This document shows positions 28,338 to 35,811 of a DNA stretch of 64,000 nt, in pieces (the stretch's first letter is position 1; every line of letters starts with the position of its first letter). Under the pieces are notes generated by a model. The model was not told where the DNA came from. It worked only from the letters and a program-made list of their open reading frames with translations, and did not search any database. The DNA comes from Sphingobacterium sp. (GTDB taxonomy: Bacteria > Bacteroidota > Bacteroidia > Sphingobacteriales > Sphingobacteriaceae), in assembly GCA_031286695.1 (NCBI GenBank), contig JAITTY010000002.1:1-64000 (forward strand). The letters are read 5' to 3'. The translations under genes and the position numbers were made by a program.

Positions 28338-30350
28338 ATGAATAAGATATATATAATGGGAATATTTGCAGGGATGATTGCTTTGGCCTCATCCTGCAGC
28401 AAATATGGCTATGACTTTAAAGATGGTTATCAGCTTGGGGACTCCACTGCTTCCGAGATTTTAACAGATACCACAATGGGGAGGCCCGATAAGAGCATGT
28501 ATACACGTGCTCGGATCTATCCCGGGCTTGTGGGCGATGGCGTCAAACGCGTAATGGATACAACGGTGACTCTATTGCTGAATAAGCAATATGTAGACAG
28601 AAATGAGTTTAAGGTTCAGGCGACGCCAGCACCTTATTATAGTACAGGACTCTATGCACCGGCAGGAGAAGTGGTGCGGATTACTGTTCCGCAAGGAGTA
28701 ATGGGACTTACAGTTCAGCTGGGGGTACATGAGGACAATATTGCGGGGAAGGATGCCCCTCGCCGTGATGCCCTTATCTATACCCGTAAAGAGCTTTTTC
28801 CAGGTGTTAACTATGTCCGTAATTTGTATGGTGGGACGATCTGGATTATCAAGGAGAAGCCAATGGCCTCACCTGTGGCACTAAAAATTGCGGGAGCTGT
28901 CAAAGCTACCGACTTTATCCTTGGAAAAAGTACGATTGCGCAGTGGCAAAAGGATGTTATGGCCAGTGATGTCCCTTGGATGGATCTAATCGGCAAACAT
29001 GTCGCATTCTCGGTGCCGCGTTCGCTTATCTCCCGATTTATTCAATCGGGTCAGGCAGATCATATTGATGAGGCGCTGGAGCTTTGGGATAAAACGTATG
29101 AGGAAGATTACTATGATTGGATGGGATTGAGTCGCAATGCTCCCGATATTATTAACCGTTACCCCGAGTTTTGGGAGCGGGGTGTCATGGATATTCATCC
29201 ATCTGCAGGCTATGCACATAGTGGTAGTCCATGGGTCATGCAGGAAGATGAATACTGGCTTGATGAGCTGATTAACCCGAATACAATTAAAAAGGGAACT
29301 TCTTGGGGAACATATCATGAGGTTGGGCACAATTATCAGGCCGTGTTTGCATGGAGCTGGAGTGATCTGGGCGAGACGACAAATAACTTGTTTATTTTTA
29401 ACGCCGCGCGGAAACGTGGCAATACGAATCGGATTTCATTTCACCCGGCTTTAAAAACAGAAATACCGGCAGGACTAGCTTTTGCAAAAGATAATGTGCC
29501 GAAGAATTTTTCAAATATACCGCTCAGTTATGGTCTCAGTTCTGCCAATAACGTGGTGTTTGCACGCTTGACGCCTTTTCTGCAGATTTTTGATAAAGTA
29601 AAGGGAAAAAATGGTGAATCGGGATGGGATTTCTTCCCTTATATTTATGCAAAAGCTCGGAATGAGAACTTCTCAACATCGCTGGAACAAGCGAAACGGG
29701 ATTATTTTTATCGTCAACTCTGTCATTTTGCTGGTACGGACTTCAATCGTTTCTTCATTGCCTGGGGTATTCCTGTCAGTGCTTCGGCAAAGCGAGAAAT
29801 ACGTAATCTGTATCCGCCGTTGACAACAACCTTATGGGAGTATAATCCATTGACATTTACTGGTGGCGATACACCGCTTCCGACCAAATATAAATTGCCA
29901 AGCAATCTTTTTACGTTCACAGCGAATGTTGCGACGGCGACGAATGAAAGTTTGGGGACTTTTGCAGCATTAACTGATGGTAAGGCAGATACCTACTGGC
30001 ATACCTGCTGGTCCGGTTGTAGTATTCCAACAACCCTTCCTGTTGAATTAACCCTTAACATGAATGAGATGAATGCCTTTAAGGGGTTCTATATTCAAAA
30101 TCGTCAAAACAATACTTTTCAAACGAAAGTGAAGGTGTTAGTTAGCAGTGATAATAAGAATTGGAAAGAAATGGGAACTTATACATTGGCTCAAAGTGCT
30201 GAAAATACGGCGCAGCGCAATGCAATACGCGAATTTGCATTCTCCAGCATTGTGGAAGCTCAGTATGTCAAGTTTGTGTTCCCGGATCAGAACCTGGGTG
30301 GAGCTGTTCACGTAGCTTTGGCCGAAATTGGTGTGTTTTATGATATTTAA
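28338..30350 (+). CDS. M60-family (enhancin-like) metallopeptidase lipoprotein with C-terminal discoidin/CBM32-like domain
   Basis: A 670-aa surface lipoprotein (signal ending SSC-SKY, Cys20). The M60-like peptidase domain (about 105-420) has the gluzincin motif HEVGH (His327, Glu328, His331) with a third ligand candidate Glu346 in DLGETTNN, giving HExGH-x14-E, inside the M60 range. A C-terminal F5/8 type C (discoidin) domain lies at about 535-670, including TDGKADTYWHT and YVKFVFP, likely to bind sugar. M60 peptidases characterised in gut bacteria and pathogens cut mucin-like glycosylated proteins. With the fucosidase, galactosidase and hexosaminidases nearby this points to glycoprotein use. 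It is the only clear peptidase of the operon. Confidence 0.9.
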   Translation: MNKIYIMGIFAGMIALASSCSKYGYDFKDGYQLGDSTASEILTDTTMGRPDKSMYTRARIYPGLVGDGVKRVMDTTVTLLLNKQYVDRNEFKVQATPAPYYSTGLYAPAGEVVRITVPQGVMGLTVQLGVHEDNIAGKDAPRRDALIYTRKELFPGVNYVRNLYGGTIWIIKEKPMASPVALKIAGAVKATDFILGKSTIAQWQKDVMASDVPWMDLIGKHVAFSVPRSLISRFIQSGQADHIDEALELWDKTYEEDYYDWMGLSRNAPDIINRYPEFWERGVMDIHPSAGYAHSGSPWVMQEDEYWLDELINPNTIKKGTSWGTYHEVGHNYQAVFAWSWSDLGETTNNLFIFNAARKRGNTNRISFHPALKTEIPAGLAFAKDNVPKNFSNIPLSYGLSSANNVVFARLTPFLQIFDKVKGKNGESGWDFFPYIYAKARNENFSTSLEQAKRDYFYRQLCHFAGTDFNRFFIAWGIPVSASAKREIRNLYPPLTTTLWEYNPLTFTGGDTPLPTKYKLPSNLFTFTANVATATNESLGTFAALTDGKADTYWHTCWSGCSIPTTLPVELTLNMNEMNAFKGFYIQNRQNNTFQTKVKVLVSSDNKNWKEMGTYTLAQSAENTAQRNAIREFAFSSIVEAQYVKFVFPDQNLGGAVHVALAEIGVFYDI

Positions 30351-30360
30351 GCTGAGTAAT

Positions 30361-32127
30361 ATGAAAAGAAAATATAGTCTGACAAAGCTTGTTTTGATCG
30401 CTTTAGGTGCGGTGTTCACCTTAGCAAGCTGTACAAAGTATGCAAATCCGGCGGCAGTATATGAAGATTACGATCAAGGGGTAGATCAAACCGTGAAGAG
30501 AAGGGTCTTGTTTATTTCCATTGACGGGGCTGTGGGGTTGGAAATGAAAAAGATCATGCCAACGAATATTGCGGAGCTACTGAAAACAAGTAAGTATTCA
30601 TTTGAAGCAATTGCAAATGAGAATACAAAGGATGCTGCCACGTGGACGTCAATGATGTCTGGGGTAACTCAGGATAAGCATCAGATTGAAGACGATTCGT
30701 ATATTCCAAAACCGGACGAAAATGACCCGCATCATAATGCTTCGGGCTATCCTTCCATCTTATATCGAATTTCAACAATTTCTCCGATGACAAAAACCTA
30801 TGTTGTTGCGCGTGATCAGGCAATTACGACTAAACTTTTGGTAAGCGCAGACGAGGCAACTGATGTCAATACGGATGAGGAGGTTAAAAATAAAGTAATA
30901 GACCTGCTAGGAAAGAAAAATCCGGGACTGGCAGTTGTACAATTTAAAGATGTTTTACAGGCAGGTATAGCTGGGGGATTTTCTGCAGGTAATGCTGGGT
31001 ATGTTGATGCGGTAAAGAAGGTGGATGGTTATATTGGAGAGATTATGAAAGCCTTAAAAGCACGAAAGAACTATCCTTATGAAGACTGGCTGGTTATTGT
31101 GACAAGTAATCATGGAGGGACAGACAAAGTGTATGGCGGTGACTCATATGCTGAGCGAAACATATTTGCAATTTTCCAAAATAATAATTTCAAACAGTTA
31201 GAACTGAAAGCAGATATCATGAAATCTATGCGTTTTTATGGTTTTTATGATGCAGGACAAACTTCTTTCGCCGGGTATGGACCTAATGCTTTTCGCGGTC
31301 GGAACAATCCAGTTTTGGCCAATGAATCTATCTATGAAGTTGCTAAAACAGGTGAATTGACAGTTGAAGCAAAGATTAAAATGAATCCGGTGGACGGTAA
31401 ATTTGATTATGCCAGTAATGCTCCATTTCTAGGCAAGAATGCTGCTCGGACAGGATCGACAGCAGGATGGGCATTTTTTAAGTCAGGCAGTGCATTAACA
31501 TTTTTTGTTGCGGATGGTAGTACGAATGTACAGCCGGGGATGGGGCCTGTTTCGTCTGTTGGCGAATGGACACATATTGCGGCAACAGTTGCTAAGGTAA
31601 ATAATGTACCTACAGTCAAAGTTTATGTCAATGGTCTAAAAACGGGTGAAGCGACTAGTACGACGATGAATCTTAATAATGTTACGAGTGCCACTGGCTT
31701 GACTTTCGGTTACTTCCCTTATATTTTTTCGGGTCTAGCCGTGGATATGCAGTTGTGCGATGTGCACATTTATAACAAAGCTATGGACGAAGCAACATTG
31801 AAGAAAAATGCCAACCGTGTTGGAATTCCGGATGCTGAATTGACAAATCCTAACCTTGTGGGCTATTGGCCAATGGATGGTCTGGTAAACAATTCGTTTA
31901 TGAACAAGGTGGCAGGAAATCCAAGTATTGCAGCACAAGGGTCCTCACGGCTTATTCTTTCCGGTAATACCTTGCCTTTTGTCGATGCGAATAACACGGT
32001 GTTAATTCAACCTGCAGACATGTTTACCCAAATTTTCTATTGGCTGGAATTACAGGCACATAAAGACTGGAACTTGGACGGTCAAGTTTTCCTTAATAAG
32101 TATGAAATCGAATTCTTAAAGCCTTAA
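30361..32127 (+). CDS. Alkaline-phosphatase-fold/LamG lipoprotein (paralogue)
   Basis: This 588-aa lipoprotein starts MKRKYSLTKL and has lipobox LASC (Cys24); the open frame reaches back into the peptidase gene, but 30361 leaves a 10-nt gap. The N-terminal half is a type I phosphodiesterase-like domain: FISIDGA with Asp55, candidate nucleophile Thr94/Thr96 in DAATWTSMMSG, DKH with His107, and TSNHGG with Asn250-His251. The central AGH histidine is Ile (AGIAGG) and the final Asp is Asn, so activity is doubtful, though more ligands remain than in the paralogue at 26595. A LamG jelly roll (about 320-490; LTVEAKIKMNP, GEWTHIAATV, VKVYVNGL) and a DUF4983-like tail with KDWNLDGQ follow. Probably a glycan-binding surface protein. 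Confidence 0.75.
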   Translation: MKRKYSLTKLVLIALGAVFTLASCTKYANPAAVYEDYDQGVDQTVKRRVLFISIDGAVGLEMKKIMPTNIAELLKTSKYSFEAIANENTKDAATWTSMMSGVTQDKHQIEDDSYIPKPDENDPHHNASGYPSILYRISTISPMTKTYVVARDQAITTKLLVSADEATDVNTDEEVKNKVIDLLGKKNPGLAVVQFKDVLQAGIAGGFSAGNAGYVDAVKKVDGYIGEIMKALKARKNYPYEDWLVIVTSNHGGTDKVYGGDSYAERNIFAIFQNNNFKQLELKADIMKSMRFYGFYDAGQTSFAGYGPNAFRGRNNPVLANESIYEVAKTGELTVEAKIKMNPVDGKFDYASNAPFLGKNAARTGSTAGWAFFKSGSALTFFVADGSTNVQPGMGPVSSVGEWTHIAATVAKVNNVPTVKVYVNGLKTGEATSTTMNLNNVTSATGLTFGYFPYIFSGLAVDMQLCDVHIYNKAMDEATLKKNANRVGIPDAELTNPNLVGYWPMDGLVNNSFMNKVAGNPSIAAQGSSRLILSGNTLPFVDANNTVLIQPADMFTQIFYWLELQAHKDWNLDGQVFLNKYEIEFLKP

Positions 32128-32140
32128 AGGATATTGTACA

Positions 32141-33262
32141 ATGAAGAAAAGATTTAAAGTTGTAATTGGCAAATGCCTTTTGATTGGCAGCATTTTGTTG
32201 GCAGTTCAGGCATGTAAAGAAGAGGAACTCGTATTTCCGCCACAGTTGGAACAGGAAGCCGTGGTCAGTGAGAAACGTCCTACTGCTCGTCCCTCTAGTT
32301 TGACCTATGTGTCGGCATTTAATCAAAATGTTGAAATTTATTTTCCAAAGCTGAGTGATCGTGTGACAAAAGCAACCATCACTTATATGGATGGAACGGA
32401 GAAGAAGTTAGAACTTACCAAGTTTGAAGAGCCGGTCATTATTCATTTGAGTGAATATAAGCCCTATGATTTTGCTATACAGTATTTTACCAAAGAAGGG
32501 ACATCATCAAAAGTGACGACTACTGTATTAATGCCATTGCCTTCCGAAGTAAAGTATAAGCTCGATAATCTACAAACCGAGCCGATTGACGGTGGTGTGA
32601 AATTTACTTTTCCTAAAACCCTTGACCGCTCGTTGAAATATACGATCACTTACACGGTCGAAGGGGAACAAAGAACAAAGAATGTGGAGGGACCAGCTGT
32701 AGAATCCATAGCTATTGATAAATTATTTGATGAAACAAAACCAATTTCATTTAAACTTACTATTGTTGACGCTGAACTGAAAATTGAAGAAAGTAAAGTG
32801 ATCGCGCAAGTTCCGGGACCACTGCCCGAGTTTACCGATCGATCCAATTGGATTGCGACAGTTTCAGATTCTCAGATTGATGATGGAGGGGGAGCAGAAG
32901 CGTTAATAGATAACGATATAACGTCCTTTTGGCATTCACAGTACGATGATCCATCGATTCCTTTTCCGCATTGGTTCAAAATTGATTTTGGTAAGGAACG
33001 ATTCATTTCTAAGATTGGAATGATCAGAAGATCAGGTGCAAATAACGGTTTTATTCAATATGATTTAGAAACTTCATTGGATGGAATCAACTTCACAAAA
33101 GTAGCTTCAAATCTGTCATTTGATCCAACAAATAGCGATTGGCAATATTACAAGTTACCTAGTGTTACTAAAGGGCGTTATGTTAGGGTGACCATGACAA
33201 AACCAAAGGATATTGGCGATGATTTTACACATCTGGGTGAATTTAAGGCTTTTGGTTATTAA
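32141..33262 (+). CDS. Lipoprotein with repeated beta domains and C-terminal discoidin (F5/8 type C) domain
   Basis: This 373-aa product is the last gene of the operon. The signal peptide ends VQAC-KEE (Cys25). Two fibronectin-like segments (about 45-130 and 135-225) share the strand pattern TITYMDGTEKK / TITYTVEGEQR, as in DUF4998/DUF4959-type proteins. A discoidin domain (about 240-373) has the family pattern ALIDNDITSFWHSQY, HWFKIDFGKERFISKIGMIRR and GRYVRVTMTK. Such proteins act as surface glycan-binding proteins in Bacteroidota loci; this is the expected role here. A 16-bp hairpin terminator follows 19 nt after the stop. Confidence 0.8.
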   Translation: MKKRFKVVIGKCLLIGSILLAVQACKEEELVFPPQLEQEAVVSEKRPTARPSSLTYVSAFNQNVEIYFPKLSDRVTKATITYMDGTEKKLELTKFEEPVIIHLSEYKPYDFAIQYFTKEGTSSKVTTTVLMPLPSEVKYKLDNLQTEPIDGGVKFTFPKTLDRSLKYTITYTVEGEQRTKNVEGPAVESIAIDKLFDETKPISFKLTIVDAELKIEESKVIAQVPGPLPEFTDRSNWIATVSDSQIDDGGGAEALIDNDITSFWHSQYDDPSIPFPHWFKIDFGKERFISKIGMIRRSGANNGFIQYDLETSLDGINFTKVASNLSFDPTNSDWQYYKLPSVTKGRYVRVTMTKPKDIGDDFTHLGEFKAFGY

Positions 33263-33281
33263 ATTGAATTGTCGTTTATTT

Positions 33282-33317
33282 ATAAGAGGGGAAATCTATT
33301 AAGATTTCCCCTCTTAT
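33282..33317. terminator. Bidirectional intrinsic terminator of the large operon
   Basis: A perfect 16-bp stem: ATAAGAGGGGAAATCT (33282-33297) pairs with AGATTTCCCCTCTTAT (33302-33317) around a 4-nt loop. It separates the plus-strand operon from the minus-strand nuclease operon and can serve both. Confidence 0.88.
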
Positions 33318-33387
33318 ATTGAAGGAAGTTTGCTATAGGAACATCCTATCAATACGAGGCAATTAGCAAAATAAGTTGTTTTTTAGT

Positions 33388-34413
33388 TTATTTTATCAAA
33401 TAGATCAACGTTGGAAAGTGATCTGAGTAGCCATTGATAAATACTCCACCGGAAAATGTTCGGTGCGGATAACCTTTGTTGCGGCCTTCCTGTTGCACCA
33501 AAAAGTCCCGATTGAAGATTTCCGCTTTGACAAAACGTAAGCCTTTGTTTTTATTGTCCAATAGTGGTCTTGAGATAATGATCTGATCAAAAAGGTTCCA
33601 CTGTCCTTGATAACCAAGAGATCCAATTCCCTTATCGTAAAACTTCCACATGGTATTATACAAGCCCTGAGCTGGTACATCTTGTGGATTTTTCTTTGCC
33701 TGCAATACTTCCTTTACGCTTTTATCTTTGGGATCATCATTTAAATCGCCCATGATAATAATCTTCGCTTCGGGATTTTCACGATATAGCGAGTCACATA
33801 TTCCTTTGGTAATGCTGGCGGCAAATTCACGTAGTTCGGAAGATTTGTTGCCATAGCGTGAAGGCCAGTGGTTGACAATGATATGCACTGTATCGCCGGC
33901 GATAGTGCCGGATATCAATAGTTGATCACGTGTCTTGAACCCGGGATTCTCTGGCAAATGAAAGGGATACGCCTGATCGCGATATGGGGTAAAGAATTCT
34001 GGGTTATACAGAAATCCAACATCCACACCACGGTGGTCCGGCGAATCGTGATGTACAATCTTTAAACCCAAGTCACTGAGTTGTGGGTCTTTGGTCAGAT
34101 CTTCGAGGACACGGCGGTTTTCAATTTCGGCTACCCCTAAAGCAATGGGCCCGAGGCTTGAACTAGGCGAACCAATGGCACGAATTGCTCGTGCCATATT
34201 TTTTATTTTTTGTTGGTATTTTGCTTCCGTCCATGTGTTGGCACCCTTTGGCGTAAACTCATCGTCATTGATGGAAGAATCTTTTACGGCATCGTATAGA
34301 TTCTCCAGATTGTAGAATGCGATGGGATAAACCCGACGGTTGGTTTGTGCGAAACTCGGGTGCGCAGCAAATAAAAGGAGAAGTAAAATACAGCTGATGT
34401 GTTTATAGTTCAT
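33388..34413 (-). CDS. Secreted endonuclease/exonuclease/phosphatase (EEP) family protein
   Basis: A 341-aa product with a cleaved signal peptide (ending SFA-Q near 23). The EEP (DNase I-like) fold is shown by FYNLENLYD near the N-terminus, the metal-binding Glu in GVAEIENRRVL, the catalytic pair NHWPSRYG, IIIMGDLNDDP and the C-terminal YSDHFP. These enzymes cut phosphodiester or phosphomonoester bonds in DNA, RNA or small phosphates; the signal peptide places it outside the cytoplasm. It is the last gene of the minus-strand operon, 7 nt after the DUF5689 gene. In Bacteroidota EEP proteins of this type often neighbour DUF5689 and TonB receptors (recalled, not checked). Confidence 0.85.
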   Translation of the reverse strand: MNYKHISCILLLLLFAAHPSFAQTNRRVYPIAFYNLENLYDAVKDSSINDDEFTPKGANTWTEAKYQQKIKNMARAIRAIGSPSSSLGPIALGVAEIENRRVLEDLTKDPQLSDLGLKIVHHDSPDHRGVDVGFLYNPEFFTPYRDQAYPFHLPENPGFKTRDQLLISGTIAGDTVHIIVNHWPSRYGNKSSELREFAASITKGICDSLYRENPEAKIIIMGDLNDDPKDKSVKEVLQAKKNPQDVPAQGLYNTMWKFYDKGIGSLGYQGQWNLFDQIIISRPLLDNKNKGLRFVKAEIFNRDFLVQQEGRNKGYPHRTFSGGVFINGYSDHFPTLIYLIK

Positions 34414-34420
34414 CTTTTAT

Positions 34421-35800
34421 TTATTTAGTAACGATAATCGTATTGTCTGAACCGTTTCCACCAGTTGCGCTTACAATTTTAATATTATCTAAACGGAATC
34501 CAAAAGCATTGTCGGCGCCAGTCATTATAAATTCGACGGTACTTGTCGCGGCAGGTGTAATGTTTGGAATACTGATTGTGTAATATTTATTACGGTCATC
34601 TGTTGAGTTGATCGCTACTGGCGTGCTTGGAATCGTATAAATTGTTCCGTTGACCTTCACCTTCATGGCATTGAGGTTGGTCGCTTCACCAACATTGTAA
34701 ATATTAGGTACAAGCTGGTAGCTCAATGTAAGATCCGTTTTGTTGGCCGTTTGTATTCCAGCGATTTTGAGCGTGATGTCTTTATTTGCCGGGAACCATA
34801 CAGAAGCACTGATTCCAGTTGCTGTGCGAATGTCAGCCGAGCCACTTTCTTCGGTATAAGTTACTGGAGACTTCATGTCAAACCCTGTAAAGTCCGCAAT
34901 TTTTGGGCGGTTGCCACTTGGATACGTACCATCACCAAACGTTTCGCTGAATATTGTTCCTCCAGTTTCGGGATCAGTTGGTGTTGTTCCAGCATCTGTA
35001 CCGTCAAAATCAATAACATCTGTTTTGTCACGTAAGAAGAGCTGCCAACCACCATTGTAACGACCTAATATTCCGACTAGTGTTCCGTTTCCTTTAGGAA
35101 GGATCTCTTTAGCAAAGGTGGAGAAGTTGCTGTTGCGCACATCTAATGTTTTGCCATTCGCATCTTTGACTACTTCGCTGACAGTAGCGGTTCCACCTGC
35201 GAAGGCGTTAATGCCGCCGTTGTTGAAGCGTACATTTTTAATGATGACCAATTTGTTGACCATCGAAGCATCCAATTTAGAAAGGTCGACTTCTAACGGC
35301 GTTAAATTAGTCGCATTAGGCCATCCGCTGACTTTTGTATGCTCTTTGAAGATTTCCCATGCAATACGGTTGGCATTGGTTCCACTGAATCCAATCTGCA
35401 GTTCGCTGCCATATTTCACCATGGATAAACCTTTTAAGCTGACGTATACTTCTTGTCCAGCACGAAATGTCGTGTACATGCTGTTTTGATCGACTCCTAA
35501 ATTGATGGCCGCAGTTTCATCCTGAATGTACAGTTGTTTGTAGATATTACCCGAAATATCGTTTCCGGTCACCACTGCTTTAATGATCAGATCTTCATCA
35601 ATGACTTTTGGATCGGTGATATTGGCGTATTTTTCTTTTAACGCGGCTATCGTGGTGTTTGCATTGGGGCCGTCGTAGATCGGTTGAGTCAATAAGGGGG
35701 CTTCAGGATCGCGCTTACAGGCTCCTGTAAATAAGATGAGTCCAATACAGATGAGCGATAGCATCGATGTATAGACAGCTTGTATATTTTTTTTATTCAT
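34421..35800 (-). CDS. DUF5689-family surface lipoprotein
   Basis: This 459-aa lipoprotein has a signal ending TGAC-KRD (Cys28). The DUF5689 region (about 45-270) includes DEDLIIKAVVTGNDISGNIYKQ, LYIQDETAAI and GILGRYNGGWQLFLRD, and resembles an OB-fold pair like those linked to nucleic-acid-binding proteins. The C-terminal ~165 residues (SETFGDG to the end) form a separate beta module with VWFPANKD, AGIQTA and FGFRLDNI, similar to the tail of the fimbrillin encoded two genes upstream (38616). It lies 11 nt after the TonB receptor gene and may be the surface binding partner of that receptor in place of SusD. Confidence 0.78.
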   Translation of the reverse strand: MNKKNIQAVYTSMLSLICIGLILFTGACKRDPEAPLLTQPIYDGPNANTTIAALKEKYANITDPKVIDEDLIIKAVVTGNDISGNIYKQLYIQDETAAINLGVDQNSMYTTFRAGQEVYVSLKGLSMVKYGSELQIGFSGTNANRIAWEIFKEHTKVSGWPNATNLTPLEVDLSKLDASMVNKLVIIKNVRFNNGGINAFAGGTATVSEVVKDANGKTLDVRNSNFSTFAKEILPKGNGTLVGILGRYNGGWQLFLRDKTDVIDFDGTDAGTTPTDPETGGTIFSETFGDGTYPSGNRPKIADFTGFDMKSPVTYTEESGSADIRTATGISASVWFPANKDITLKIAGIQTANKTDLTLSYQLVPNIYNVGEATNLNAMKVKVNGTIYTIPSTPVAINSTDDRNKYYTISIPNITPAATSTVEFIMTGADNAFGFRLDNIKIVSATGGNGSDNTIIVTK

Positions 35801-35811
35801 CGTTGTTGAAA

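Noticed and set aside
26583..32127. Sulfatase assignment for the two alkaline-phosphatase-fold proteins
   Set aside because: The C/S-x-P-x-R sulfatase signature is absent; the type I phosphodiesterase pattern fits better.
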